A stretch of DNA of 64,000 nucleotides from Antricoccus suffuscus (GCF_003003235.1 NZ_PVUE01000012.1:82795-146794); one strand, 5' to 3'. Positions 1-8,911 are shown, counted from the first letter of the stretch. A program made the numbers and translations. The notes: a model not told the origin generated them from the letters alone.

Positions 1-21
1 TCTGCTGGCGACGGTAAGTAG
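1..21 (+). CDS. C-terminal tail of an upstream gene (partial)
   Basis: Reading from base 1, six codons (SAGDGK) run into a TAG stop at 19-21, nine bases before the tatB start. In mycobacteria tatB follows the HtrA-type serine protease, so an htrA end is plausible, but six residues cannot identify a protein. This is inference from gene order only. Confidence 0.3.
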   Translation, partial: SAGDGK

Positions 22-30
22 CGAGGGAAC

Positions 31-414
31 ATGTTCAGTTCGGTGGGTTGGGGTGAGATCCTCACGCTTTTGGTCGCTGCGCTGTTCATCTTCGGTCCGG
101 ATAAGTTGCCCGGCGCCGCCAAGCAGGCGAAGGACGCGCTTAAAGGCGTGCGCAAGCAGCTCACGGGAGCTCGCAAACAGATCCAGGACGAGTTTGCCGA
201 CGTCGCGCCCAACTTCGACCCGACGATGCTCAACCCGAAAGAGTTCATCCGCCGCAACCTGTTCGACGACGATGACGATGAACCGGTTACCAGCAACGTG
301 ATGCAAGATGCGACACCGACTCCGGCTCGCGTGCCAGACGCTGCGCACACGCCCACCGCGATTCAGGCCGTGCTCCCCAACAAGCCGGTCCTGTACGACG
401 AAGAGACTACCTAG
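31..414 (+). CDS. tatB: Sec-independent protein translocase TatB
   Basis: TatB works with TatC as the receptor for folded twin-arginine substrates at the cytoplasmic membrane. The 127-residue protein has the family layout: one N-terminal membrane helix (about residues 7-22), the FGPDKLP hinge, then a basic amphipathic helix rich in Lys and Arg (about 27-50) and an acidic, probably disordered tail with a DDDDDE run near residue 80. A GAGGGA ribosome site lies just upstream of the ATG. The neighbours on the opposite strand (mrp, DUF1003, CBS protein) match the mycobacterial tatB-mrp region, which supports TatB over TatA. Confidence 0.93.
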   Translation: MFSSVGWGEILTLLVAALFIFGPDKLPGAAKQAKDALKGVRKQLTGARKQIQDEFADVAPNFDPTMLNPKEFIRRNLFDDDDDEPVTSNVMQDATPTPARVPDAAHTPTAIQAVLPNKPVLYDEETT

Positions 415-455
415 AGCGGTCGACGTTCGGTGCGTCCCGGCGAGTGGCGGCGCGA

Positions 456-1607
456 CTAGAGTTTGCTGACCGGCGTAATCCCGAGCGACATCCCGGCCAG
501 GCCACGTTCGCGCTGACCGAGTTTGGCGGCGATGTCGTGCAAGGCTGCGCCCGCGCCGGACTGCGGGTCGTCGAGTACGAGCGGCTTGCCCGAGTCTCCG
601 CCTTCCCGAAGGCGTACGTCGATCGGCACCTGACCGAGCAACTGCACCCGAGTGCCTGTGGTCTCAGTGAGCGAGTCGGCGACCGCCTGGCCGCCGCCGC
701 TGCCGAACAGCTCGATCGCCTTACCGTTTGCGTCGTACACCGGACCGGACATATTTTCGATGACGCCCGCGATTTGCTGGTGCGTCTGCAGCGCGACGGC
801 GCCGGCGCGCTCGGCCACCTCTCGGGCAGCCATCTGCGGGGTGGTCACGATGAGGAGCTCGGCGCTGGGCAGCAACTGAGCGATCGAGATCGCGACGTCA
901 CCGGTGCCCGGCGGCAGGTCGAGTAGCAGCACGTCCAGGTCGCCCCAGTAGACGTCCGCGAGGAACTGCTGCAGCGCCCGGTGAAGCATCGGGCCGCGCC
1001 ATACGACGGGCGCGTTGCCGGGGGTGAACATGCCGATCGAGATGACGGCCATGCCGTGCGCGCGCGGCGGCATGATCATGCCCTCAACCTGTGTCGGACG
1101 GGCCGTGACGCCGAGCATGCGGGGGACCGAGAAGCCGTAGATGTCGGCGTCGACCACACCCACGGACAGGCCTTGGGCCGCCATCGCAGCGGCCAGGTTG
1201 ACCGTGACGCTGGACTTGCCGACACCACCCTTGCCGGACGCGACGGCGTACACGCGGGTCAGAGAGCCGGGCTGGGCAAACGGAATCACCGGCTCGGCGG
1301 AGTCGCCACGCAACTGCTTACGCAGTTCGGTGCGTTGTTCGTCAGACATCACGTCGAAGTCGACCCGCACATCGGTGACGCCCGGGACGGTCGCGACCGC
1401 GTTGCTCACGTCACGCACCAGCGTGTCGCGCATCGGACACCCGCTCACGGTCAGCAGCACCGTCACGGCGACCGAACCGGAAGGATCGATATCGACGTTC
1501 TTGATCATCCCGATTTCGGTGAGCGGACGTCGGATCTCCGGGTCGTTGACGGTCGCTAGAGCGGCGTTGATCTTGTCAGGGTCGACTGTGGTAGCACCGG
1601 ATTGCAT
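456..1607 (-). CDS. mrp: Mrp/ApbC-family iron-sulfur carrier ATPase
   Basis: This 383-residue P-loop ATPase of the MinD/Mrp family is expected to carry or deliver Fe-S clusters in the cytoplasm. An N-terminal DUF59/MIP18-like domain (about residues 8-90, with the conserved SGCPMRD segment) precedes the ATPase domain with the deviant Walker A ASGKGGVGKSS near residue 120 and the DLPPGTGD segment. The start at 1607 is chosen because AAGGA lies 6 bases upstream; an extra 12 codons are open upstream without a ribosome site. The CPHC-type cysteine pair found after ENMS in many proteobacterial homologues is absent here (ENMSGPVYDANG), as I recall for actinobacterial versions too, so cluster binding may differ. 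It is convergent with tatB. Confidence 0.9.
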   Translation of the reverse strand: MQSGATTVDPDKINAALATVNDPEIRRPLTEIGMIKNVDIDPSGSVAVTVLLTVSGCPMRDTLVRDVSNAVATVPGVTDVRVDFDVMSDEQRTELRKQLRGDSAEPVIPFAQPGSLTRVYAVASGKGGVGKSSVTVNLAAAMAAQGLSVGVVDADIYGFSVPRMLGVTARPTQVEGMIMPPRAHGMAVISIGMFTPGNAPVVWRGPMLHRALQQFLADVYWGDLDVLLLDLPPGTGDVAISIAQLLPSAELLIVTTPQMAAREVAERAGAVALQTHQQIAGVIENMSGPVYDANGKAIELFGSGGGQAVADSLTETTGTRVQLLGQVPIDVRLREGGDSGKPLVLDDPQSGAGAALHDIAAKLGQRERGLAGMSLGITPVSKL

Positions 1608-1727
1608 GAGCGTCCTTGAATTACGACAACGGGAACAACCCATGCTACGTCCGGGCGGATCGCCGTGCTCGCGCGACCGTCGGTGTTGCCCTTGTCTGCT
1701 GGGTCTTGCCGACTTGAGGGCCGGCCG

Positions 1728-2297
1728 CTAACCCTTTGTCTTCTTCGAGTCCTTGCTCGGCTTCCGCTCTCGATCTCGGTCGCCATCAGTCTCGGGCACC
1801 GCCAGCCGCGCGAGCTCAGAGCGCACGAAGTCGCGGGTAGCCAGCTCGCCGATCGCCAGTCGCAGGGCCGCGAGCTCACGAGCGAGAAACTCGGTGTCGG
1901 CCTTCGAGGCCACCGCCCGTGAGCGGTCCTCCTCGAGGGCTACCCGGTCCCGTGCCTCCTGGCGGTTCTGAGCCAGCAAGATGAGGGGCGCGGCGTACGC
2001 CGCCTGGGTCGAAAATGCCAGGTTGAGCAGGATAAACGGATAGACATCAAACTTCGCGCTGCCCACCGCGACGACGTTGTAGAGAATCCACGACACGACG
2101 ATGACCGTCTGGATGAGCAGGAACCGCCCGGTTCCCATGAACCGCGCGATGGACTCGGAGACCTGACCTATCAGCTCGTTATCGATACCGATTCTGATCC
2201 GACGCTTCGCGCCCTTAGGACTGTCAAGCCGGTCGACTCGAGCCTGCCCGCGGGCACGCCCACGCCTCGTCCGCGGCTCGTCGTTACCCTCAGCCAT
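1728..2297 (-). CDS. DUF1003 family membrane protein
   Basis: This 189-residue protein has a basic N-terminus, then two hydrophobic segments (about residues 57-76, FLLIQTVIVVSWILYNVVA, and 84-108, YPFILLNLAFSTQAAYAAPLILLAQN) typical of DUF1003, and a charged, probably coiled C-terminal half. The function of DUF1003 is unknown. It overlaps the 3' end of the upstream CBS-domain gene by 8 bases and is almost certainly co-transcribed with it. The same pairing beside mrp is known from mycobacteria, so a role linked to the MgtE-N/CBS protein, possibly magnesium-related, is an inference. Confidence 0.82.
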   Translation of the reverse strand: MAEGNDEPRTRRGRARGQARVDRLDSPKGAKRRIRIGIDNELIGQVSESIARFMGTGRFLLIQTVIVVSWILYNVVAVGSAKFDVYPFILLNLAFSTQAAYAAPLILLAQNRQEARDRVALEEDRSRAVASKADTEFLARELAALRLAIGELATRDFVRSELARLAVPETDGDRDRERKPSKDSKKTKG

Positions 2298-3537
2298 CCT
2301 CGTCCTCCCGCCAGTCCTTCGGGAGCAGGTGATCGAGCAGGTCGTCGACGGTCACCGCGCCGAGTAGCCGGCCGATTTCGTCGATAACCGGCGCACCCAC
2401 CAGGTTGTACGTTGCGAAATAGCGGGTGATCTCCGGCAGCGTCGCGCTCGGGCGCAACGGTTCGAGCGCGGTATCGGTGACGCTGCCGATGAGCTCCGAG
2501 GGCGGCTCGCGAAGGAGCCGCTGAATGTGTACGACGCCGAGGAACTTGCCGGTCGGCGTCGCGGACGGCGGCCGGGCGACGTACACCTGGCTGGCCAGTG
2601 CCGGACTGAACTCCTCGCGGCGAACGATGGCCAGCGCCTCGGCGATCGTCGTGTCCGGGGGCAAGATCACCGGTTGGCTGGTCATGATTCCGCCCGCGGT
2701 GTCGTTGCTGTAGCCGAGGAGCTGTTCGACGGCCTGCGCCTCGTCCGGCTCCATCAGGCTCAGCAGCCGATCTCGATCCACGATCGTCATCTGACCGAGC
2801 AGGTCCGCGGCGTCGTCCGGATCCATCTCGCTGAGTACGTCGGCGGCGCGGTCCTCATCGAGGTTGGCGATGATTTCGCGCTGGTCGTCCTCCGGCAGTT
2901 CTTCGAGAATGTCCGCGAGTCGGTCGTCATCGAGGGCTTCGGCGATCTCCTGCCGTCGGCGGTCGGGAAGGTCGCGGATCCGGGCCGCGACGTCCGCAGC
3001 CTTCTGTTCCTCGAACTCCTCCAGCAGCGCGTGCGCTCCTTGCGGGTCCCGTTGGACAGCGATGCCGGAGATATCGTGCCAGTCGAGCTGGATGATGTGC
3101 CCGCGTCGCGGTGCGAGACGGCTGGCGCCGCGTTCGCGTACGGCGACTCGCATCAGCAGCCAGTCGCGTGCCCTGTTTTGTTCCATCGCCACATCGACCA
3201 GCAGCGCTTGCTTTCCGCTGGACTTCACCGTGACGGTGCGATCCAGCAGCTGTGCCATCACCAGTAGCTCCTGGGGGCGTTGCTCGAACCGTCGTACGCT
3301 GACCGTCCCCGACGACAACACGAGTGCGTGGGTATCAACCGAGGTCATCCGGGAGATGGGTACGAAGGATTGTCGGCCGCGACTGATCTCGACGACCAGA
3401 CCGACGACGCGAGCCGGGGTAGCGTCCGTGCGCAGCGTGACGACGATGTCCCGGATCTTGCCCACTCGATCGCTGAGCGGCCCATATACCGGTAGCCCGG
3501 CGAGCCGGGTCAGATAGACGCGTGAAGTGGAAGTCAC
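2290..3537 (-). CDS. PRC-barrel / MgtE N-domain / CBS-pair protein without transporter domain
   Basis: The 415-residue protein begins with a PRC-barrel-like segment (about residues 10-90, YGPLSDRVGKIRDIVV). An MgtE intracellular N-domain of acidic helical repeats follows (about 180-275, LADILEELPEDDQREIIANLDEDRAADVLSEMDPDDAADLLGQM in pieces), then a CBS pair (about 285-410). In MgtE channels these parts sense cytosolic magnesium, but the membrane pore domain is absent, so this is a soluble sensor-like protein; partner and ligand are unknown. The start is GTG at 3537. A TAACCT -10-like element ends 6 bases before it and there is no ribosome site, so translation is probably leaderless. Confidence 0.85.
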   Translation of the reverse strand: MTSTSRVYLTRLAGLPVYGPLSDRVGKIRDIVVTLRTDATPARVVGLVVEISRGRQSFVPISRMTSVDTHALVLSSGTVSVRRFEQRPQELLVMAQLLDRTVTVKSSGKQALLVDVAMEQNRARDWLLMRVAVRERGASRLAPRRGHIIQLDWHDISGIAVQRDPQGAHALLEEFEEQKAADVAARIRDLPDRRRQEIAEALDDDRLADILEELPEDDQREIIANLDEDRAADVLSEMDPDDAADLLGQMTIVDRDRLLSLMEPDEAQAVEQLLGYSNDTAGGIMTSQPVILPPDTTIAEALAIVRREEFSPALASQVYVARPPSATPTGKFLGVVHIQRLLREPPSELIGSVTDTALEPLRPSATLPEITRYFATYNLVGAPVIDEIGRLLGAVTVDDLLDHLLPKDWREDEDG

Positions 3538-3543
3538 GTTGGA

Positions 3544-3549
3544 AGGTTA
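3544..3549 (-). promoter_or_regulatory. -10 element of a probable leaderless promoter
   Basis: On the minus strand TAACCT (TANNNT) is followed by 6 bases and then the GTG of the CBS-domain gene. This is the spacing expected when transcription starts at the first base of the start codon. No convincing -35 box is seen. Confidence 0.5.
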
Positions 3550-3611
3550 CCGACCGCAAGATGTGGCGCGCCTTCCATCGGCGTAATTCGGTGTGAATCG
3601 TGTCGCCACCC

Positions 3612-3617
3612 TATGCT
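3612..3617 (+). promoter_or_regulatory. -10 element of a probable leaderless promoter
   Basis: TATGCT is followed by 7 bases and then ATG 3625 of the kinase gene, with no purine-rich ribosome site. The alternative ATG at 3613 lies inside this element, which argues for the 3625 start. Confidence 0.5.
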
Positions 3618-3624
3618 GGACCCC

Positions 3625-5505
3625 ATGTCTTCATTGCCCGAGATCGCCGGATTGTCCGACCTTTCGGTGATCGGACAAGGCGGCAGTGGTGTGGTCTACC
3701 GGGGGATCCAGGACCAGCTGCGCCGAGTGGTGGCGGTCAAGCTCTTGGCAACTCGGCTCGATGCGACGACCGCCGAACGATTCGCCCGTGAGGGACACGC
3801 GCTCGGCATGGTCTCCGGTCACCCCAACATTGTGCCGGTCTACCTCGCCGATACGACGTCTGCGGGCGAGCCCTACCTCGTCATGCAGCTGTGCGAGGGC
3901 GGTGCACTGTCGGATCGAGTCGAGTACGGCGGGCCGATGCCGTACGCCGAAGTCCTCGATCTCGGCGTACGGATGTGCGGTGCGCTGCAGACCGCACACG
4001 ACGCGGGCATCTTGCACCGAGACATCAAGCCGGCGAACGTGCTCTTCGACGGGTACGGCGTACCGCGGCTCGCTGATTTCGGGCAGGCCCAGCACGCGGA
4101 CGTGCGGTTGACGCGCACGGGTGAGGTCGTCGCGACGCCCGGCTTCGCCGCCCCCGAGGTGCTGCGTGGTGCGCCGGCGACCGCGCGCTCGGACGTCTAC
4201 TCGCTCGCGACGACACTGCTGGCGGCACTGTTGGGACACGCGCCGTTCACCAAGGACACCGACGAAAACATCGCCGCGACGCTGCTGCGAGTCGTGCAAG
4301 ACCCACCGCCGGATGCTCGAGTGCTCGGCGTACCGGATCAGGTGGCATGGCTGCTTGAGCACGCCATGGACAAGGAACCGCAGGGTCGCCCGTCCAGCGC
4401 CGGGGAGTTCGGTCAGGCACTGCAAGGAGTCCAGATGGCGTTGGGGCTGGCGCAGACGCCGCTGATCATCGCCGCCCGCCCCGCGACCGGCGTCCTACCG
4501 CACCGCGACGGAAGGCAGCCGACGCGCGAGTTTCCGTCGAACGGTACGACGCAGGCGCGGCCGGGCCCGCAACAGACCATGGTCGCGCCGCAGTACTCCT
4601 CCGCCCCGCGCTCGGGCACGGCACCGCTGCATGCCCCCATCAATCCCGGTCCGCCCGGGATCTCCCCGAAGCCGAGAAGATCAGGTGCGACGAAGTGGAT
4701 TATCAGCGGCGTCGCGCTACTCGTGGTCCTTGCGCTCGGAGTCTGGCTGACCGTGCTCGTCAACTCGCAGGCCGAGGTCAAGGCCGTCAGCAACCCCGGC
4801 GCGATCTTGGTCGGTGGCGCGGATTTCGGACCGGACTGGTCGGCAACCGACGGCGACAGCCTGGTCAGTAGCGTGCTCGGCTCCTTGCCCGAAGGGACGT
4901 GGGATAAGGACAACACGCCCAGCCCCAGCTCGCTGATGGACTGCATCGATGTCACATTCGACGGCGTGAAGAGCGCGAAGGCCTCCGCGATGTACGTGAA
5001 GAAAGGTCTCGAGCCCCCGGCCAACAAGGATGCGGCCAAAAAGGGTGCACATTATCTGATGGGCCGCTCCGAGGCGCTGCTAACCGACAGCGACAAGTCC
5101 GCGTCTGACATCGTCGAAGCATTCTCGAGTCCTGGGTTCGACACCTGCCTGGACGAGGCACGCAACATCGGTGTCACTGTCGCCAACGAGTCCACGATGT
5201 ACAACGCCACGCCGAAGCTCGACGTGCCGTATACAGCCGAGAATGCAAACGCCGATATCCCGGACGTAGTCACGATGCAGTCGAGGTCCGTCGCGATCGT
5301 GCTGTCGCAACGGGCCGGCGACAGCGAAGTGTCGACGGACAACAACGGCGACCCGAAGGCGGCCGGTTACCGCTACGTGACGATTCTGGCGATGAGCGCC
5401 GGCAAGTCGCTCGTCATATCGATCTTCCAGGGCGACCAGCAGGACCTGCCCGATGGGCTGCTCGACAACGTCGCCACCGCCTTCATCGGGAAGAGCACGA
5501 AGTAG
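3625..5505 (+). CDS. Transmembrane serine/threonine protein kinase
   Basis: This 626-residue PknB-type receptor kinase has a cytoplasmic Hanks domain (about residues 10-270) with glycine loop GQGGSGVVYRG, VAVK lysine, catalytic HRDIKPAN near 131, a DFG metal motif near 152 and APEVL. A proline-rich linker leads to one membrane helix (about 357-380, WIISGVALLVVLALGVWLTVLV). The roughly 240-residue extracellular domain has no PASTA repeats and contains two cysteines that could pair. Its ligand is unknown. The start at 3625 rather than 3613 is chosen from the leaderless promoter signal. It is a single gene, divergent from the CBS-domain protein and separated by about 150 bases from the next gene. 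Confidence 0.92.
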   Translation: MSSLPEIAGLSDLSVIGQGGSGVVYRGIQDQLRRVVAVKLLATRLDATTAERFAREGHALGMVSGHPNIVPVYLADTTSAGEPYLVMQLCEGGALSDRVEYGGPMPYAEVLDLGVRMCGALQTAHDAGILHRDIKPANVLFDGYGVPRLADFGQAQHADVRLTRTGEVVATPGFAAPEVLRGAPATARSDVYSLATTLLAALLGHAPFTKDTDENIAATLLRVVQDPPPDARVLGVPDQVAWLLEHAMDKEPQGRPSSAGEFGQALQGVQMALGLAQTPLIIAARPATGVLPHRDGRQPTREFPSNGTTQARPGPQQTMVAPQYSSAPRSGTAPLHAPINPGPPGISPKPRRSGATKWIISGVALLVVLALGVWLTVLVNSQAEVKAVSNPGAILVGGADFGPDWSATDGDSLVSSVLGSLPEGTWDKDNTPSPSSLMDCIDVTFDGVKSAKASAMYVKKGLEPPANKDAAKKGAHYLMGRSEALLTDSDKSASDIVEAFSSPGFDTCLDEARNIGVTVANESTMYNATPKLDVPYTAENANADIPDVVTMQSRSVAIVLSQRAGDSEVSTDNNGDPKAAGYRYVTILAMSAGKSLVISIFQGDQQDLPDGLLDNVATAFIGKSTK

Positions 5506-5654
5506 ATCCTCTGTGGAGTCACCGGCCCGCGCCCTATTGCCGGTCGAGGTTTTGTGTTACTAACTAACGATATGACTTTGACCGCTATCGGGCGCCAGGA
5601 TCGCGCGTTGGTGCAGAAGCCCAACTCCGAACCGTGAGCGTATAGGAGACACCG

Positions 5655-7283
5655 ATGACCCAAGCTGCCACCAAAAGCGACACTCGCCAGGACGCCAACC
5701 TCGACTACGACGTGGTCATCATCGGGGCTGGATTTGCTGGCATGTACCAGCTCCACACGTTGCGCTCCAAAGGATTTCGCTGCCATGTCTACGAAACCGG
5801 CGACGGTGTCGGTGGCACCTGGTACTGGAACCGTTATCCCGGTGCTCGGTGCGATGTCGAGTCCGTTTATTACTCGTACTCCTTCGACAAGGATCTCGAG
5901 CAAGAGTGGACCTGGCCGGAACGCTACTCCGCGCAACCGGACATCCTCAAGTACGCCGATCACGTCGCCGATCGTTTTGACTTGCGCAAGGACATCACGT
6001 TCGAGACGCGCGTCGACAGTCTCGAGTTCGACCAGGCCGCCAATATCTGGTCGGTCCACACCGACAAGGACGAGATCGTGCAAGCGCGATACGTCGTGGC
6101 CGCAATCGGCTGCTTGTCTTCGTCGCAGATCCCGCAGTTCGACGGCATGGACGACTTCCGGGGCAAGATTTACCACACCGGTCGCTGGCCGCATGAGGAC
6201 GTCGACCTCGACGGCAAGCGGGTGGGTGTAGTCGGTACGGGCTCGTCCGCGATCCAGACCATCACCAAGATCGCGCCGTCCGTGGGCGACTTGACTGTCT
6301 TCCAGCGCACGCCCAACTTCTCTATACCGGCGAACAACCGCCCACTTACCGAGGACGAGATAGCCGCGGTCAAGAGCCGCTATCCGCAGATCCGGGAGAC
6401 CCTTCGTCGTTCGCGCGCCGGGATCGTTCCGAAGGCCACGGGCAAGACCGTCGGCGAGCTCACGCCCGAGGATGCGCGTAAGGCGTTGCAGATGCGATGG
6501 GAGGACGGTGGTCTGCAGATCACTGCGGCGTTCGAGGACACCCTCGTCAACCCCGCCGCCAACGACGTTGTCGCCGAGTTTGTCCGCTCGCAGATCCGCG
6601 AGATTGTCGACGACCCGCACACCGCCGAGCTGCTCAGCCCCAAGACCTACCCCATCGGGACCAAGCGCTGCTGTGTTGATACCGGTTACTTCGAGTCCTA
6701 TAACCGCGACAACGTGCACCTTGTGGATCTCAACGCCGGCCCGATCGAACGGTTTACGGCTCAGGGGCTTCGCGCAGGCGGCAAGGACTACGAGTTCGAT
6801 GTCATCATTCTTGCGACCGGCTTTGATGCGATGACCGGTCCGCTCAACAACATCGACATCCGGGGCGGTGCCGGGTCCTTGAAGGAAAAGTGGGAGCACG
6901 GACCACGGACGTATCTGGGAATTATGTCTGAGGGATTCCCCAACCTATTCATGATCACCGGCCCCGGCAGCCCCTCGGTGCTCTCCAACATGATTGTATC
7001 GATTGAGCAGCACGTCGACTGGGTCACCGATACGATCGGGCACCTTGACGAAAGCGGAATGTCTCGGATCGAGCCAGTCAAGGAGGCCGAGGACAAGTGG
7101 GTCGATAGAGTCAATGAGGCGGCCAGCATGACGCTGATGCCACAGGCCAACTCGTGGTACATGGGAGCTAATATCCCCGGTAAGACGCGCATCTTCATGC
7201 CGTTCGTCGGCGGCGTTAATGTCTATCGGGATATCTGCGACAAGGTTGTCGCCGATGGGTACGACGGTTTCGCCCTCGCGTAG
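5655..7283 (+). CDS. Baeyer-Villiger-type flavin monooxygenase
   Basis: This 542-residue FAD/NADPH enzyme resembles cyclohexanone and phenylacetone monooxygenases, which insert oxygen next to a ketone. Visible signatures are the FAD Rossmann motif GAGFAG (residues 24-29), GGTWYWNRYPGARCDVES, the family fingerprint FRGKIYHTGRWP (about 168-179, FxGxxxHxxxWP) and a second Rossmann motif GTGSSA for NADPH. The substrate cannot be read from sequence; a cyclic or terpenoid ketone is plausible given the SDR downstream. ATAGGAGACACC gives a good ribosome site. It is followed at 65 bases by the SDR, probably in one transcript. Confidence 0.9.
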   Translation: MTQAATKSDTRQDANLDYDVVIIGAGFAGMYQLHTLRSKGFRCHVYETGDGVGGTWYWNRYPGARCDVESVYYSYSFDKDLEQEWTWPERYSAQPDILKYADHVADRFDLRKDITFETRVDSLEFDQAANIWSVHTDKDEIVQARYVVAAIGCLSSSQIPQFDGMDDFRGKIYHTGRWPHEDVDLDGKRVGVVGTGSSAIQTITKIAPSVGDLTVFQRTPNFSIPANNRPLTEDEIAAVKSRYPQIRETLRRSRAGIVPKATGKTVGELTPEDARKALQMRWEDGGLQITAAFEDTLVNPAANDVVAEFVRSQIREIVDDPHTAELLSPKTYPIGTKRCCVDTGYFESYNRDNVHLVDLNAGPIERFTAQGLRAGGKDYEFDVIILATGFDAMTGPLNNIDIRGGAGSLKEKWEHGPRTYLGIMSEGFPNLFMITGPGSPSVLSNMIVSIEQHVDWVTDTIGHLDESGMSRIEPVKEAEDKWVDRVNEAASMTLMPQANSWYMGANIPGKTRIFMPFVGGVNVYRDICDKVVADGYDGFALA

Positions 7284-7285
7284 CG

Positions 7286-7323
7286 TCGTTCTTAACGAAG
7301 TGTTCGAAATCGTTCAACGAAGT
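7286..7323. promoter_or_regulatory. Repeated inverted repeats between monooxygenase and SDR genes
   Basis: Two short inverted repeats lie next to each other: TCGTT-CTT-AACGA (7286-7298) and TCGTT-C-AACGA (7310-7320). AACGAAGT is directly repeated with a 22-base period and TTCGAA sits between. This could be a tandem operator or a weak processing hairpin. It begins just after the monooxygenase stop. Confidence 0.35.
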
Positions 7324-7348
7324 ATCGAAAACCAAAGGGAGAAAAAGT

Positions 7349-8218
7349 ATGTCAGGAGTCGAAGACCGCGTTGTTGTAGTGACCGGTTCGGGAGGCGGCC
7401 TCGGCCGTGAATACGCGCTCGCGCTTGCGCGCGAAGGCGCGAAGGTCGTCGTCAACGACCTCGGGGGCGCGCGTGACGGGTCCGGTGCCGGGCACAACAT
7501 GGCCGACTCTGTCGTCGACGAGATCAAGGCGGCCGGCGGCATCGCGGTTGCCAACTATGACAGCGTCGCGACCGAAGAGGGCGGCAAGGCGATCGTCGAG
7601 ACCGCGGTCTCAGAGTTCGGCGCCATCCACGGTGTCATCAACAACGCCGGCATCCTTCGCGACGTGTCGTTCGGCAAGATGACCTCCGATGAGTGGGACG
7701 CCGTACTCAAGGTGCACCTGTACGGCGCATACAACGTCAGCCGCGCCGCATGGCCGCACTTCCGCGAGCAGAAGTATGGCCGTATCGCGATGGCAACCTC
7801 GACCAGTGGCATCTATGGCAACTTCGGTCAGGCCAACTACGGCGCGGCCAAGCTCGGCCTCGTCGGTCTGAGCAACGTGTTGGCCATCGAGGGACGCAAG
7901 TACAACATCGGCGTCAATGCGCTCGCGCCGATCGCGGCGACCCGCATGACCGAGGACATCATGGACGAAGAGCGACTCAGCGCGCTGGCACCGGCGCTGG
8001 TCGCGCCGGTCATGGTGCAGTTGATGAGTGAGGACTGCACGGATACGGCCAACGTGTTCGTCGTCGGCGGCGGCATGGTGCAGCGTGTGGCCTACTTCCA
8101 GGCCAACGCGGTCAACTTCGCAGAGCAGCCGTCATTCGGCGATATCGTCGCGAAGTGGGACGAGATCACCAACCTCGAGGGCGCCGTACCGGCCGGTCAC
8201 CCGATTCGCCAGCAGTAG
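7349..8218 (+). CDS. SDR-family 3-hydroxyacyl-CoA dehydrogenase-like oxidoreductase
   Basis: This 289-residue classical short-chain dehydrogenase has the cofactor motif TGSGGGLGREYA near residue 11, NNAG near 93 and the catalytic Ser with YGAAK near 158-162. VVVNDLGGARDGSG after the second strand is typical of the dehydrogenase part of peroxisomal multifunctional enzyme type 2 (HSD17B4-like). A hydroxyacyl-CoA or hydroxysteroid-like substrate is therefore more likely than a sugar. The hydratase domain of the eukaryotic protein is absent. AAAGGGAG lies before the ATG, and a strong terminator follows the stop. Confidence 0.85.
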   Translation: MSGVEDRVVVVTGSGGGLGREYALALAREGAKVVVNDLGGARDGSGAGHNMADSVVDEIKAAGGIAVANYDSVATEEGGKAIVETAVSEFGAIHGVINNAGILRDVSFGKMTSDEWDAVLKVHLYGAYNVSRAAWPHFREQKYGRIAMATSTSGIYGNFGQANYGAAKLGLVGLSNVLAIEGRKYNIGVNALAPIAATRMTEDIMDEERLSALAPALVAPVMVQLMSEDCTDTANVFVVGGGMVQRVAYFQANAVNFAEQPSFGDIVAKWDEITNLEGAVPAGHPIRQQ

Positions 8219-8235
8219 CACCCGAACCACCGAGT

Positions 8236-8265
8236 TGGGCCGCACCCGAGGTTGGGTGCGGCCCA
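8236..8265 (+). terminator. Rho-independent terminator after the monooxygenase-SDR pair
   Basis: A perfect 12-base-pair GC-rich stem, TGGGCCGCACCC with GGGTGCGGCCCA, has a 6-base loop and is followed by TTT. The stem could also stop the convergent TetR transcript, although no T run is present on that side. Confidence 0.85.
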
Positions 8266-8269
8266 TTTC

Positions 8270-8872
8270 TTATCGCGGGGGAGCGAGCCAGCCGCGGTAA
8301 ATCGCCAGCAGGTGCGGGCGGAGGATCTTCTCCCAGTCCTTGCGGCTCATCTGGTCCGGGCCGAGCTGCGCTAGGCCGACAAGCCCATGCACGCTGGCCC
8401 ACAACGACATCGTGATCGTTTCCTCGGTGCCGCGCCGCCAGAGCTTCTGCACCTTGCCGCGATGTACGGCGCCGGCCAACGGCTCGATGGTGGCGGCGCA
8501 TGATTGCTCGGTCTGCGGGTCGAGTTCGAAGCCGCTGAGCAGCCCGCCGAACATGACGGCGTAATGCGTGGGATTGTCCAGCGCCCAGTTCCAGTACGCC
8601 GTCCCCAGAGCAAGGATGTCTGCGGCCACATCGGTGCCATCAACCACGGCGCACTGAGCGGCGTAGAAGCTGGCCGATGCGCGTGCGACGACGGCGTTGA
8701 CGATGCCCGACTTGCCCCCGAACAGCGAGTAGACGGCGTTCGTCGAGGTCCCCTCGGCAGCCGACAGCGCGCGGACCGACAGCGCTTCGACCCCGCCCTC
8801 GGTCAGAAGCTGGTCGGCCCGGCTGATCAGCTGGTCGCGGAGGGAGTCATCGTAGATCTTTGGTCTAGCCAC
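8270..8872 (-). CDS. TetR/AcrR family regulator of the adjacent DUF4188 gene
   Basis: This 200-residue repressor has an N-terminal helix-turn-helix (about residues 20-60, LSVRALSAAEGTSTNAVYSLFGGKSGIV) and a C-terminal TetR_C/WHG-type ligand domain. The start is GTG at 8872, with TATAGT 6 bases upstream and no ribosome site, so it is probably leaderless. The palindromic operator in the divergent 65-base gap lies directly upstream of that -10, implying autorepression and repression of the DUF4188 gene. The inducer is unknown. Confidence 0.9.
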   Translation of the reverse strand: MARPKIYDDSLRDQLISRADQLLTEGGVEALSVRALSAAEGTSTNAVYSLFGGKSGIVNAVVARASASFYAAQCAVVDGTDVAADILALGTAYWNWALDNPTHYAVMFGGLLSGFELDPQTEQSCAATIEPLAGAVHRGKVQKLWRRGTEETITMSLWASVHGLVGLAQLGPDQMSRKDWEKILRPHLLAIYRGWLAPPR

Positions 8873-8878
8873 TTGACA

Positions 8879-8884
8879 ACTATA
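8879..8884 (-). promoter_or_regulatory. -10 element for the TetR gene (leaderless)
   Basis: Minus-strand TATAGT is followed by 6 bases and then the GTG start at 8872. It abuts the palindrome at 8888-8911, as expected for an autoregulated repressor. Confidence 0.5.
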
Positions 8885-8887
8885 ACA

Positions 8888-8911
8888 TAACGCTGTTTTA
8901 TAACAGTGTTA
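8888..8911. promoter_or_regulatory. Palindromic TetR operator
   Basis: Arms TAACGCTGTT and AACAGTGTTA are separated by TTAT, and 9 of 10 arm positions are complementary. It is centred in the divergent region between the TetR gene and the DUF4188 gene, the usual place for a TetR-family operator. Confidence 0.75.

Noticed and set aside
5373..6899. 508-codon open frame on the minus strand
   Set aside because: It lies antisense to the kinase end and the monooxygenase, which has complete family motifs. Long antisense frames are common in high-GC DNA and this translation matches nothing.
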